Source: Chitinophagales bacterium
GTDB lineage: Bacteria; Bacteroidota; Bacteroidia; Chitinophagales; UBA2359
Assembly (NCBI GenBank): GCA_016787295.1
Contig: JAEUUX010000051.1
Location: 1 to 64,000 of the forward strand
Direction of reading: 5' to 3'
DNA length: 64,000 nucleotides
The notes beneath the pieces were generated by a model. The model made no database searches and had not been told where the DNA came from. It was given only the letters and a program-made list of their open reading frames with translations. Of the stretch, positions 36,090-46,191 are shown in pieces. Position 1 is the stretch's first letter; every line of letters starts with the position of its first letter. Both the position numbers and the translations under genes were made by a program.

Positions 36090-38126
36090 TTATTTATCGC
36101 CAAATTTATCTTTGAAAACTTGTTGAAGGGCATACATTTCGTCGCGCAGGCGGGCAGCTTCGATAAAGTCTAAGGCTTTAGCGGCTTTTTGCATATCTTT
36201 TTTGGCAGCTTCGATGGCTTTTTCCAATTGCGCTTTGCTCATGTACTGCACAACGGGGTCGGCGGCAAGACTTGGCAGACGGTCTTCTGGTTCGGCATAC
36301 ACTTTGGCATTTTCCTTGATGTTTAGTACCGATGTTTGTTCCAAAATTTGTTCTTTCGACTTAAAAACAGTGGTCGGTGTAATGTTGTGGTTGGTATTAT
36401 AGGCTATTTGTCGGCTACGGCGGCGGTCGGTTTCGTCGATGGTTTTTCGCATCGAATCGGTAATTTTGTCGGCATACATAATCACCAAACCGTTGGCATT
36501 TCGGGCGGCGCGCCCTGCTGTTTGGGTCAAAGAGCGCACATTTCGCAAAAAGCCTTCTTTGTCGGCATCTAAAATTGCTACGAGCGATACTTCGGGCAGA
36601 TCCAAACCTTCGCGCAACAAATTTACGCCAATTAACACATCAAATTCGCCCAAGCGCAAGGCTCTAATGATTTCTACACGGTCTAAGGTATCAACGTCGG
36701 AGTGAATATAGCGACAGTTGATGCCAATGCGCGCAAAGTATTTGGTGAGTTCTTCTGCCATGCGTTTGGTGAGGGTGGTCACCAAAATGCGTTCTTGTTG
36801 TGCGATGCGCTCGTTGATTTCACCCACCAAATCGTCAATTTGGTTCAGGGACGGACGCACCATGATGGGCGGGTCTAATAAACCTGTCGGACGCACCAAC
36901 TGTTCTACTACCACGCCTTCGGTTTGTCGCATTTCGTAATCGGCAGGCGTAGCAGACACATAAATTACTTGGTTGAGGAGGTGTTCAAACTCTTGAAAAT
37001 TCAAAGGACGGTTGTCAATGGCAGAAGGCAGGCGAAAACCGTGTTCCACCAAATTGAGTTTGCGCGATCTGTCGCCACCGTGCATACCCGATATTTGTGG
37101 GATAGTCGCATGGCTTTCGTCGATAAACATCAAGTAATCGGTATCAAAATAATCCAACAAACAGAAAGGACGCGTACCCGGTTCGCGGCGGTCAAAAAAA
37201 CGTGAATAGTTTTCAATACCCGAACAATAACCCAACTCGCGAATCATCTCCAAATCAAAAGTGACACGTTCTTCGATGCGTTTAGCTTCCACGTCTTTGC
37301 CAATTGACGTGAAATAGCGAGCTTGTGCCATCATTTCGTCCTGAATTTCGTGGATAATCGTAATCAGTTCTTCTTTGGGAGTCATGTATAGATTGGCAGG
37401 AAAAATAGGCACATCGCTCAAAGTAGTGATATATTTACCCGATGAAGGCTCTATTTTTTCTATTTCCTCCAATTCATCGCCCCAAAAAGTGAGTCGCAAC
37501 GCATAATCTTCATACGGCAGATTGATGTCAACTGTGTCTCCTTTGACGCGAAAAGTGCCGCGCTCAAATTCGGTTTCGGTGCGGGCATACAAGGCATTGA
37601 CCAAACTAAACAAAAATTGGTTGCGCGACAAAGTTTGCCCTTTCGCCAAGCGAATGACACTCTCTTTGTAGGTTTCGGGATTGCCCATGCCATATATACA
37701 CGACACTGATGCCACCACAATCACATCGCGCCGTCCCGACATCAAAGCTGAAGTGGTGGCTAAACGCAATTTTTCGACCTCTGCATTTATTTGCAAATCT
37801 TTTTCGATATAGGTATCTGTGGCAACAATGTAGGATTCTGGTTGGTAATAATCGTAGTAGGACACAAAGTATTCTACCAAATTATTGGGGAAAAATTGCT
37901 TGAACTCACCATACAACTGCGCCACTAAGGTTTTGTTGTGGCTCAAAATCAGTGTTGGGCGCTGCACTTTGGCAATGACATTTGCCATCGTAAAAGTTTT
38001 ACCCGAACCTGTAACGCCCAGCAACAATTGATTTTTTTCGCCTGCTAATACAGCCTGCACCAATTGCGTAATGGCAGTAGGTTGATCGCCTGTAGGTTGA
38101 TAATCCGAAATCAGTTCGAAAGCCAT
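36090..38126 (-). CDS. uvrB: Excinuclease ABC subunit B
   Basis: 678 residues. UvrB is the damage-verifying helicase-like subunit of nucleotide excision repair. It has the Walker A LLLGVTGSGKTFTMANV, the beta-hairpin region YYDYYQPESYIVATDTYIEKD, the DEAD-like FIDESHATIPQI, motif V/VI (GVNLLREGLDLPEVSLVAILDADKEG, QTAGRAARN), and the C-terminal UVR domain (LEKAIEAAKKDMQKAAKALDFIEAARLRDEM). Full length. uvrA and uvrC are not in the window. It is divergent from the GTPase gene with ~205 bp between. Confidence 0.98.
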   Translation of the reverse strand: MAFELISDYQPTGDQPTAITQLVQAVLAGEKNQLLLGVTGSGKTFTMANVIAKVQRPTLILSHNKTLVAQLYGEFKQFFPNNLVEYFVSYYDYYQPESYIVATDTYIEKDLQINAEVEKLRLATTSALMSGRRDVIVVASVSCIYGMGNPETYKESVIRLAKGQTLSRNQFLFSLVNALYARTETEFERGTFRVKGDTVDINLPYEDYALRLTFWGDELEEIEKIEPSSGKYITTLSDVPIFPANLYMTPKEELITIIHEIQDEMMAQARYFTSIGKDVEAKRIEERVTFDLEMIRELGYCSGIENYSRFFDRREPGTRPFCLLDYFDTDYLMFIDESHATIPQISGMHGGDRSRKLNLVEHGFRLPSAIDNRPLNFQEFEHLLNQVIYVSATPADYEMRQTEGVVVEQLVRPTGLLDPPIMVRPSLNQIDDLVGEINERIAQQERILVTTLTKRMAEELTKYFARIGINCRYIHSDVDTLDRVEIIRALRLGEFDVLIGVNLLREGLDLPEVSLVAILDADKEGFLRNVRSLTQTAGRAARNANGLVIMYADKITDSMRKTIDETDRRRSRQIAYNTNHNITPTTVFKSKEQILEQTSVLNIKENAKVYAEPEDRLPSLAADPVVQYMSKAQLEKAIEAAKKDMQKAAKALDFIEAARLRDEMYALQQVFKDKFGDK

Positions 38127-38143
38127 CGACTATGAATTTGGGG

Positions 38144-38151
38144 CAAAGATA
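38144..38151 (-). promoter_or_regulatory. Promoter -7 element for uvrB
   Basis: TATCTTTG on the minus strand, 17 bp before the uvrB start. No LexA-type operator is evident around it. Confidence 0.5.
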
Positions 38152-38286
38152 AGGTTTTTTACTAACAAAAATAGTATTTTGTGGGAAATAATGGGGTTTG
38201 AGGGGGTGTTTTTGGACAAAAATAGGAGATGCAGCAAATTCACACACTTTTTTTACCCAAAAAAAATTTTTTCGCCCAAAATAACT

Positions 38287-38294
38287 TATCTTTG
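38287..38294 (+). promoter_or_regulatory. Promoter -7 element for the GTPase/membrane pair
   Basis: TATCTTTG, 37 bp before the GTPase ATG. It marks the start of a probable two-gene transcript. Confidence 0.55.
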
Positions 38295-38331
38295 CGGCAT
38301 CTTTTTTATCCAAATAAACAAAATTGCTGTG

Positions 38332-39171
38332 ATGGACATCGAAAAATGGAGCGATATTGTTCCTTCGGCTATTAAAACACCTATTACCATCTATCAAAAT
38401 CGTAGCTCTATACATTATTGGTATAAAAGAGCTTTGGCAGCTATCGATAAAGGTTCTACCAATGTGGTAGTAGCTGGACGACCGGCAGTAGGCAAATCTG
38501 TTTTGGTGGCAAATCTATATGGTGCTGTTAACGAATTGGCTTGGGAACTACCCGAAACGTCACTAAGTGTCGAGACAAGTGCAATACAATTAGGTGAATG
38601 GACAAAATTGGTTCGAGTGATACCAGGGCAAAACAGTTTACAAAGATTAAAAGGTTTATCAAATGCTTTTAACGAAAATAAGGGTTTAGAAGGTGTGATA
38701 TATGTTACAGATTTTGGTTATACTAATGTGCGCGATAAATCCATCAAACTTCGAAAAATACACGAAGAACAGATTACTACAATAGAAGCATTGCGCCAAT
38801 ACAATTTGCGTGAGGAGTTGGAAGATTTTAAAATAACTTGCCATAAAATAGCCGAAGCCGTAGCCACAGGTTCGCCCAAATGGTTAGCAATAGCCGTTAA
38901 CAAAGCCGATTTTTTTTTTCACGAATTAGATAAAGCTCAAGCATACTATCATCTCGAAAGCAATAGCGATTTTGCAAAAATTCTTAAAAATACGCTCAAT
39001 ACAGTAGGTAGTCAACACTTGCATTGCGTAACAATGCCTATCTGTTCATACGAAACCGACTTAGAATGGAACGGAGAAATCATTAAAACGAATATCGGCG
39101 GCACAGACAATCGCCGAATCCTACACAAATACTTTATCAAACAATTAGCTAACATTTCTGATAACCTTTAA
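38332..39171 (+). CDS. MglA/Ras-like small GTPase of unknown role
   Basis: 279 residues, soluble. The P-loop is VVVAGRPAVGKSVL (Gly49-Ser56). The G3 region reads LVRVIPGQNSLQRLKG (residues 93-108); this lacks the classical Asp and resembles the TVPGQ motif of MglA/COG2229-type GTPases. The next strand is GVIYVTDFGYTN, and G4 is IAVNKADFF (Asn190-Asp193). An ~80-residue C-terminal part beyond G4 contains HLHCVTMPICSYETDLEWNG. It is larger than MglA itself (~195 residues). The ATG at the family-like MDIEKW start is chosen; the open frame upstream covers the promoter. A two-helix membrane protein follows 10 bp after the stop, so the two form an operon. The process served is unknown. Confidence 0.72.
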   Translation: MDIEKWSDIVPSAIKTPITIYQNRSSIHYWYKRALAAIDKGSTNVVVAGRPAVGKSVLVANLYGAVNELAWELPETSLSVETSAIQLGEWTKLVRVIPGQNSLQRLKGLSNAFNENKGLEGVIYVTDFGYTNVRDKSIKLRKIHEEQITTIEALRQYNLREELEDFKITCHKIAEAVATGSPKWLAIAVNKADFFFHELDKAQAYYHLESNSDFAKILKNTLNTVGSQHLHCVTMPICSYETDLEWNGEIIKTNIGGTDNRRILHKYFIKQLANISDNL

Positions 39172-39181
39172 CAAAAATATT

Positions 39182-39733
39182 ATGATAGAAGAAAGTACTC
39201 AGATTGATGATGCGCTATTTAATGTAGAGCAACACTATAGACGTTTTATTGACTCTATTACTGAGGCTGAACAATACGAATCTGCCATTAAACGACAGTT
39301 AAGGATTATGTTCGCAGAAGTATTAGCAGGTATTTTGGTTAGCACAGTTATGGGTATGTTTATTGTTAGCCTGTGGGCAAATAACAATTTGATACCTATG
39401 TATATAGTTAGCACTTTTTTAGGTGTAGTAATTATCTTGCTTTGGGTTTTTTATAAAAAAGAAAATGAAACTTTGAAAAACGAGTGCGAACGACTGAAAA
39501 ATTCTATAGATGTACCTCCTAATAGACTTTCGGTTTTACGTGGAGCAGAGCATAACTATCAGATGGAAGTAGGGAGAAGTAAGGAACATAATTTCTACAA
39601 TAGCAAGTGGTCGCATGCACATTTTTTATTAGAAGATGCAAAAATAGTATCCGAAAAACGTTTGTCGCGCATCGATTTTTCTTTGGCAGAAAATACCTCA
39701 TTTTTCAAGTTCATCATCAAATCTTTGTTCTAA
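39182..39733 (+). CDS. Two-helix membrane protein paired with the GTPase
   Basis: 183 residues. An acidic N-terminal ~40 residues predicted helical (EEAEQYESAIKRQL-like) leads into two adjacent membrane segments at about 43-66 (MFAEVLAGILVSTVMGMFIVSLW) and 72-91 (MYIVSTFLGVVIILLWVFY), separated by a very short loop. The C-terminal ~90 residues are charged, start with a coiled-coil-like stretch (KKENETLKNECERLKN) and should face the same side as the N-terminus, probably the cytoplasm. I do not recognise the family. Close linkage to the GTPase suggests a membrane partner or effector. Confidence 0.65.
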   Translation: MIEESTQIDDALFNVEQHYRRFIDSITEAEQYESAIKRQLRIMFAEVLAGILVSTVMGMFIVSLWANNNLIPMYIVSTFLGVVIILLWVFYKKENETLKNECERLKNSIDVPPNRLSVLRGAEHNYQMEVGRSKEHNFYNSKWSHAHFLLEDAKIVSEKRLSRIDFSLAENTSFFKFIIKSLF

Positions 39734-39754
39734 GTTGTTGTGTTAAATTGTTCC

Positions 39755-40693
39755 ATGAAACCCACCATCATCACCATCATTGCTGCTATTTTGTTGCTCT
39801 CTTTTTTCTATTACATAGCGGATACAGGACTTCGGCGCTACCACCAACACAGCTACCATCGTTGGCAGGCGGTTTTGTCCGATACTACTTATTATGACTG
39901 TTTGTTCATCGGTTCGTCGCGCACCCACGACCACCTTAACCCGCGCATTTTTGACAGCATTTTGCACACCAACGCGTATAATGCGGGCATTGATGGTGCT
40001 AATTTGTTGGAATTTGCAACCATTTGGGAAGCGTATTTAGAAAACCATCGCCCGCCGAAATACCTGCTCCTCAACATGGAATCAACTTGTTTTGCCAACC
40101 ATACACGCTTCCTGAATCCGCTACAATACTATCCTTTTTTGCAAAACAAAACACTCCGCCGCGCCCTCGCACAACACAACAATCCTTTAATTGCCTTTTT
40201 TCCATATGCACCTTTCTTAGCCCTGACCACCTATAACGACCGCACCCGAACGGAGGTGGTAAAAGGTTGGGCAGGACAAAATGACTTGGAAAATAGCTGG
40301 GAATATAAAGGCTACAGAGGTATCGACAACGATACTATGAGTGATAATTTTCCTCCCGAAATTCCTATTGACCTTAACAATATTGACGAATCGGCACAAT
40401 ATCTTCGCCAAATAGCTAACCAATGTCGCCAAAATAACACCCAATTGATTTTAGTTTATCACCCCACTTTTGAGGACTATTTTCGACAGCATATTGCTCA
40501 AAATGAACAAGTTTTGGACACCATTTATAGCATTGTGCGCCAGTATCAACTACCTTATTTGCGCCACGATAGCCTGCAACAATTTCAAAAAAGACAGTAT
40601 TTTTCTGACCGAATACACTTCAATCAAACAGGAGCTAACCTATACAGTCGGTATTTAGCGCATAGTTTACAACCTATATTTCAATCTAAATAG
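39755..40693 (+). CDS. SGNH/DltD-like membrane-anchored hydrolase
   Basis: 312 residues with one N-terminal membrane anchor (IITIIAAILLLSFFYYIA). The following domain has the SGNH block I pattern CLFIGSSRTHDHLNPRIFDS and the C-terminal block V FSDRIHFNQTGANLYSRYLA, where Asp and His complete the triad. YNAGIDGANLLEF and ILVYHPTFEDYF lie between. Similar proteins (DltD-like or DUF1574-like) act on acylated surface polymers; the actual substrate is not known. I took the ATG giving MKPTIITI; it is 21 bp after the two-helix membrane protein gene, so it may belong to the same transcript. Confidence 0.7.
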   Translation: MKPTIITIIAAILLLSFFYYIADTGLRRYHQHSYHRWQAVLSDTTYYDCLFIGSSRTHDHLNPRIFDSILHTNAYNAGIDGANLLEFATIWEAYLENHRPPKYLLLNMESTCFANHTRFLNPLQYYPFLQNKTLRRALAQHNNPLIAFFPYAPFLALTTYNDRTRTEVVKGWAGQNDLENSWEYKGYRGIDNDTMSDNFPPEIPIDLNNIDESAQYLRQIANQCRQNNTQLILVYHPTFEDYFRQHIAQNEQVLDTIYSIVRQYQLPYLRHDSLQQFQKRQYFSDRIHFNQTGANLYSRYLAHSLQPIFQSK

Positions 40694-40944
40694 GCTGTTC
40701 CATAAAACAAAACTATACAATACGAGGTAAATAATAGAAGGTTTTTTAAAAAAAATAACATATCACATTGAATTAGTTTTTAATCATAAATCCTTGATAT
40801 TCAGGGGTTTATGATTATTTTTTTTGCTTTTTAGCAGATTCAGCAGAATTTGAGTAGTCAAAAAAAACAATGTAGCACAATTTTTGTAAAACAATTGCTA
40901 TAGTTTTTCGTACAACTATCTCTTTTTTTGAAAATTTTTTCACA

Positions 40945-43900
40945 ATGACATCTAATAAATTACTTTACACCATGGCTGTTGCCTGCCTGCTCATTATGTT
41001 GAGTATTACAACAGTTGGTGCCAACAATTTTGGGGCGAATTATTTGAAGCATTATTTGCGCGCCCTATCTTCCTCATCAACAAGCAAAACAGAACCCAAT
41101 GCTTGCCAAATCACAGGTGCCAGCCGCACCAATATCTCGGCGTGTAACAACAACGGTACAACTGTAGAAACTGATGATTTTTATACTGCCAATGTGGTAG
41201 TCAGTTTTACAGAACCACCCACGTCGGGCAACTTGTCTTTGACTGGAACTTCCTTGTCACTCAACAATCCGCTCCCGACCGTGCCTGTAAGTCAATTGAC
41301 AGGCACCACTTATACGTTTACCAACGTTAAATTTCCTGCCAATGGTGCAACACAACAACAAATGACTATTGGCTTCACGGCAATTACTTGTGGTGCGAAT
41401 ATCACCTTCAATAATATTGCCTCTTGCTCTGCTCCTGTTTGTAGCATTTCTTCGGTTAGTCTATCCAACTTGGTGGGCTGCAATAGCAATGGTACGATGG
41501 GAGGTAATGCGAGCGATGATTATTACACCCTCAACGTAACGGTTAATTTTACTAACCCACCCACAACAGGCACATTGGGTTTAACCGGTGCGAGTTTGTC
41601 ACTCAACAGTCCTTTGCCTTCAGTGCCTGTATCTTCTTTGACAGGTACCAGCTATACGTTCCAGAACGTTAAATTTCCTGCCAATGGACAAGCATCGAGT
41701 TTTACGGCACAATTTTCTGCCAATACTGCTTGCCAAAAACCAGTGAACAACAACACCATTGTTCAGTCATGTTCTACGCCTCAATGTGCTATTACCAACG
41801 TCAACTTGCTTAACACGCAAGCTTGTAACTATAATGGTACGTGGGAGAATGGAACAGATGACTATTATTTAATTGACGTAAAAGTTGATTATCAAAACAT
41901 CCCAACTACTGGTACATTGAACCTAAGTGGTGCTGGCATCCTAAACAGTCCACAACCATCTGTAGCGGTAAGTGCTTTGACTGGTACTACATCGTATACT
42001 TTTACCAATGTGAAATTTCCTGCCAATGGACAAACTGTGCCTTTTACAGTTAGCTTTTCCGCTTTAAGCACTTGTGCAGTTAATGTAAACAATACGACAA
42101 GTATGCCAAGTTGTTCTACGCCTCAATGTTCCATCACAAGCGCGTCTTTGACCAATGGTGTGGCATGTAATAATAATGGTACGATTGGCGTTCCTGGTGA
42201 CGATTATTATATGGGCGATGTTGTGGTTACATACGTAAACCCACCCGCTACGGGCAATTTAGCCATTACAGGTACGCTCAACAACCCTTCCGTACCTGTT
42301 AGTTCGCTTTCGGGAGGTACATATACGTTTCCCGGCGTGCGTTTTGCTGCCAATGGTTTACCGAGTACTTTCCAAGTTGCTTTTACGGCTTCGCCCAACT
42401 GTACGCGTACTGTACAAAATAGTACTATTGTACAATCTTGTTCTGAAGCACAATGCGCTATAACAAATGCCGAATTTTTGCTTTCCACTGTTAGTTGTAA
42501 TAACAATGGAACTATCAATGTTCCGGGTGATGACTATTATGTTCAAAACATTAAAGTCTATTTTAGCAATCCTCCCACAACAGGCAATTTGGTTATAGAA
42601 GGAGCTTTGAATCCCAATGTTGTGCCAGTGAGTAGTTTAGTAGGTGTAAATAACTATACATTCAATAATGTTATATTTGCTGCCAATGGACAGACTTCTC
42701 AAATTACCATTCGTTTTAGTGCCAATACCACTTGTGCTTTGATATTGAATAATACCACAACCGTACAACCTTGCTCTGCACCACAGTGTACCATAGGTAA
42801 TGTTAGTCTTGCTAATGTAGTTGGTTGTAATAACAATGGTACAATGAACGGCAACGCAAGTGATGATTATTATACCGCCGATGTGGTAGTAAACTTTACT
42901 AACCCACCCACTACAGGCACTTTAAACCTTAGTGGCAATAGCATTCTGAACAGTCCGCAGCCTTCTGTGGCTGTTAGTTCTTTGACTGGCACAAGCTATA
43001 CCTTCACGGGTGTTCGCTTCCCTGCCAACGGTCAGGCTTCTTCTTTTGTTGTATCTTTTTCGGGAGCAAGTTGTTCTTCTACGATAACTAACAATACCAT
43101 AGTACAGTCTTGTTCTGTGCCACCTTGTAGTATCACCAACGTACAGTTGACCAATGCCGACCCTTGTAACAACAATGGTACTCCTACCAATACCGCCGAC
43201 GATTTCTATACCGTTGATGTGGTAGTGACTTATGCCAATCCGCCAGCTACGGGCAATCTTCAATTAACTAATGGAGCATCAGGTTCTGTACCTGTTTCGT
43301 CATTAACAGGCACTACCTATACTTTCCAAAATGTTCAATTCCCAGCTAATGGACAGATTATTCCTTTCAAAGTAAGTTTCTCTGCATTGTCTACTTGTGC
43401 TATCAATGTCAATAATACAGGACAAATTCCTTCTTGTTCCACAGGTTCAGCTAATTGTAGCATCACAGCCGCCACTTTGAGTAATGTTAGCACTTGTAAC
43501 AACAATGGCACTAGCACCAATGCTGCTGATGATTACTTTACTGCCAATGTGACTGTTACTTATACCAATCCCCCTACATCGGGCAATCTTATCTTAACAG
43601 GTACTGCCAATCCGACTGTTCCGACTGTATCGGTAAGCTCATTGACTGGTGGTAGCTATACCTTTACTGGTGTTCGCTTCCCTGCCAATGGACAAAATGT
43701 GAGCTTTACAGCAACTTTTTCTGCACAAACCACTTGTACTTTGGGAGTAAATACTACCACAAGTGTCGCTTCTTGTTCAGCTCCAGCATGTAGCATATCA
43801 GGTATAACGATTAGCAATGTGAGTGCTTGTAACAACAACCTAACTACTACCAATGCTGCCGACGACTACTATACTGCCACTATTACAGTTACCTATAGCA

Positions 43901-46167
43901 ACCCTCCTACAACGGGTTCTTTAGTTCTTTCAGGAAGTGCTTTGAACAGCCCTTCTGTATTGGTAAGTAGCCTTACAGGTACGAGTTACACTTTCACAGG
44001 TGTGCGTTTTGTTGCCAATGGTCAATCAAGTACCGTAATAGCAAGTTTTACATCTTTACCTTCTTGTTCTTATACCATAGTCAATCCCAATGCTATTCCT
44101 TCTTGTTCGAATGCACAATGTGCTATTACATCTACACAAATTGCCAACGTGAGTGCTTGTAACAACAATGGCACACTTGCTAACAATACTTCTGATGACT
44201 ACTATACTGCTAACGTATCGGTGATTTTTAGCAATCCGCCCACCACAGGCACTTTGAATTTGAGCGGAGCAGGCATTGTTAGCAGCCCATTACCGTCTGT
44301 TGCGGTGTCTTCTTTGTCGGGCAATAGTTATACTTTTAGCGGTGTGCGTTTCCGTGCCAATGGACAAACCAGCACATATACTGCAAGTTTTTCTGCACTA
44401 AGCAATTGCTCCTATACTGCCACCAATACTAATGCTGTACCGTCTTGTTCAGCCCCTGTATGTGCTATTTCGGGCATAAACCTTACCAATGTTGGTACAT
44501 GCAATAATAATGGCACCACTACCACCACCACCGACGATTACTATACTGTTAATGTAGTGGTAAACTATACCAATCCACCTACTACGGGTACTTTGAATCT
44601 AAGTGGAGTAGGTATTGTTAGCAGTCCATTGCCATCTATTGCTGTGGGTTCGCTTAATAGTAGCACATCGCACACTTTTGTTGGTGTACGTTTGGCTGCC
44701 AATGGACAAGCCTCTCAAATTGTAGCTGCATTTTCTGCTGTTAGTACTTGTGGTTTCCAACTCAACAACAACACCACTGTCCAGCCTTGTTCTGCTCCAC
44801 AATGCAGCATTACCAATGCACAACTAAGCAACATTAGCACATGTAACAACAATGCTACTACTACTAATGCCGCCGACGATTATTATACTGCCAATGTGAC
44901 CATTACTTTCTCTAATCCTCCTACCACAGGTACTTTGAACTTGGGAGGCACTGGTATTATCAGCAGTCCATTACCGTCTGTTGCGGTATCTTCTTTGTCG
45001 GGTAATAGTTATACTTTCACAGGTGTTCGCTTTCGTGCCAACGGACAAGCAAGTAGTTTCACGGCTACTTTCTCTGCCCTAACAAGTTGCACTACCAATT
45101 TTACCAACAATACTATCGTGCAGTCTTGTTCATCAACAACAGGAACTTGCTCTATTGGTTCGGTATATGTTTTGGCTCCGAGTATTTGTAACAACAACGG
45201 CACCCCAACCAACCCTGCCGATGACTATTATACCGCCAGCGTAAAAATATACTTTACGAATCCGCCCACAACAGGTACTTTGAATTTGAGTGGAGCAAAT
45301 GTTTTAAACAGTCCTGCACCTTCTGTAGCAGTTAGTAGTTTGACAGGTTTAACATCATATACTTTCACAGGTGTTCGTTTCCCAGCCAATGGGTTAGCTA
45401 CAACATTTACGGTTTCGTTTAGTGCTTTGCCCACTTGCACCAAAAATGTTACCAATATTACTGCTGTTCAATCATGTTCTAGTGGTACTGCCACTTGTAG
45501 TATTACCAATGTATCGGTCAATAGCTTTAGCGGTTGCAACAACAATGGCACCACTACTAACAATACCGATGACTATTTTACGACCAATGTAGTAGTCTCT
45601 TTCACCAATCCTCCTACTTCGGGCAACCTTACCTTGTTAGGTACTTTTAGTGCCACTGCTCCAACAGTAGCCGTCGGTGCTTTGACAGGTGTAACAAGCT
45701 ATACTTTTACAGGTGTTAGATTCAAAACAGGACAAACCAACACCTTTACTGCACAATTTACAAACAATACAAGTTGTTCAAGAACCACTACCATTTCTAC
45801 AATAGTACCAGCTTGCTCTACACCACAATGTTCTGTGGGGTCGGTGTATCTGCTCAATGTATCAGGTTGTAACAACAACGGCACGCCGACTAATCCTGCT
45901 GATGACTACTATACTGCCACAGTAAAAGTGTATTTCTCAACACCACCAGCCACAGGCACTTTGAACTTAAGTGGTGCAAATATCCTCAATAGCCCACAAC
46001 CTTCGGTAGCTGTTAGCAGTTTGACAGGACTTACTTTCTATAGTTTTACAGGTGTTAAATTTCCTGCCAACAACCTGTCTTCGGTATTTACGGTTTCGTT
46101 TTCCGATGCTCCCGGTTGTGCTAAAACTGTAACCAACATCACCAAAGTTGCTTCTTGCTCACAATAG
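40945..46167 (+). CDS. Giant secreted protein of 15 Cys-containing repeats
   Basis: 1740 residues: a signal peptide (MTSNKLLYTMAVACLLIMLS, ending TTVGA) and 15 repeats of about 112 residues from residue ~54 to the end. The repeat pattern is C-x-I-x-N...C-NNNGT...DDYYTANV...NPPTTG-x-LNLSG...VAVSSLTG-x-SYTF-x-GVRFPANGQ...FSA...C...V-x-SCS. Each repeat therefore has four Cys residues (at the start, before NNNGT, mid-repeat, and at the end), suggesting disulfide-stabilised Ig-like beta-sandwiches. It ends immediately after the last repeat (ASCSQ), without a T9SS sorting domain, transmembrane helix or lipobox. A long fibrous adhesin or matrix protein is the simplest guess. The gene is alone, with a strong terminator. 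Confidence 0.82.
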   Translation: MTSNKLLYTMAVACLLIMLSITTVGANNFGANYLKHYLRALSSSSTSKTEPNACQITGASRTNISACNNNGTTVETDDFYTANVVVSFTEPPTSGNLSLTGTSLSLNNPLPTVPVSQLTGTTYTFTNVKFPANGATQQQMTIGFTAITCGANITFNNIASCSAPVCSISSVSLSNLVGCNSNGTMGGNASDDYYTLNVTVNFTNPPTTGTLGLTGASLSLNSPLPSVPVSSLTGTSYTFQNVKFPANGQASSFTAQFSANTACQKPVNNNTIVQSCSTPQCAITNVNLLNTQACNYNGTWENGTDDYYLIDVKVDYQNIPTTGTLNLSGAGILNSPQPSVAVSALTGTTSYTFTNVKFPANGQTVPFTVSFSALSTCAVNVNNTTSMPSCSTPQCSITSASLTNGVACNNNGTIGVPGDDYYMGDVVVTYVNPPATGNLAITGTLNNPSVPVSSLSGGTYTFPGVRFAANGLPSTFQVAFTASPNCTRTVQNSTIVQSCSEAQCAITNAEFLLSTVSCNNNGTINVPGDDYYVQNIKVYFSNPPTTGNLVIEGALNPNVVPVSSLVGVNNYTFNNVIFAANGQTSQITIRFSANTTCALILNNTTTVQPCSAPQCTIGNVSLANVVGCNNNGTMNGNASDDYYTADVVVNFTNPPTTGTLNLSGNSILNSPQPSVAVSSLTGTSYTFTGVRFPANGQASSFVVSFSGASCSSTITNNTIVQSCSVPPCSITNVQLTNADPCNNNGTPTNTADDFYTVDVVVTYANPPATGNLQLTNGASGSVPVSSLTGTTYTFQNVQFPANGQIIPFKVSFSALSTCAINVNNTGQIPSCSTGSANCSITAATLSNVSTCNNNGTSTNAADDYFTANVTVTYTNPPTSGNLILTGTANPTVPTVSVSSLTGGSYTFTGVRFPANGQNVSFTATFSAQTTCTLGVNTTTSVASCSAPACSISGITISNVSACNNNLTTTNAADDYYTATITVTYSNPPTTGSLVLSGSALNSPSVLVSSLTGTSYTFTGVRFVANGQSSTVIASFTSLPSCSYTIVNPNAIPSCSNAQCAITSTQIANVSACNNNGTLANNTSDDYYTANVSVIFSNPPTTGTLNLSGAGIVSSPLPSVAVSSLSGNSYTFSGVRFRANGQTSTYTASFSALSNCSYTATNTNAVPSCSAPVCAISGINLTNVGTCNNNGTTTTTTDDYYTVNVVVNYTNPPTTGTLNLSGVGIVSSPLPSIAVGSLNSSTSHTFVGVRLAANGQASQIVAAFSAVSTCGFQLNNNTTVQPCSAPQCSITNAQLSNISTCNNNATTTNAADDYYTANVTITFSNPPTTGTLNLGGTGIISSPLPSVAVSSLSGNSYTFTGVRFRANGQASSFTATFSALTSCTTNFTNNTIVQSCSSTTGTCSIGSVYVLAPSICNNNGTPTNPADDYYTASVKIYFTNPPTTGTLNLSGANVLNSPAPSVAVSSLTGLTSYTFTGVRFPANGLATTFTVSFSALPTCTKNVTNITAVQSCSSGTATCSITNVSVNSFSGCNNNGTTTNNTDDYFTTNVVVSFTNPPTSGNLTLLGTFSATAPTVAVGALTGVTSYTFTGVRFKTGQTNTFTAQFTNNTSCSRTTTISTIVPACSTPQCSVGSVYLLNVSGCNNNGTPTNPADDYYTATVKVYFSTPPATGTLNLSGANILNSPQPSVAVSSLTGLTFYSFTGVKFPANNLSSVFTVSFSDAPGCAKTVTNITKVASCSQ
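41104..46164 (+). repeat. 15 tandem ~336-bp coding repeats
   Basis: The in-frame repeats encode the CNNNGT...DDYYT...NPPTTG unit. Later repeats (about 7 to 15) look more alike than the first five, and small unit-to-unit length changes occur around the variable loop between SCS and the next unit. No loss of frame is seen anywhere. Confidence 0.8.
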
Positions 46168-46191
46168 GCAATAACATCTTAACAAGATGAT

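Noticed and set aside
40945-46167. Possible CRISPR or minisatellite because of regular repeats
   Set aside because: The periodicity (~336 bp) is in frame throughout one long gene, and the units are protein repeats with variable positions, not short identical repeats with unique spacers.
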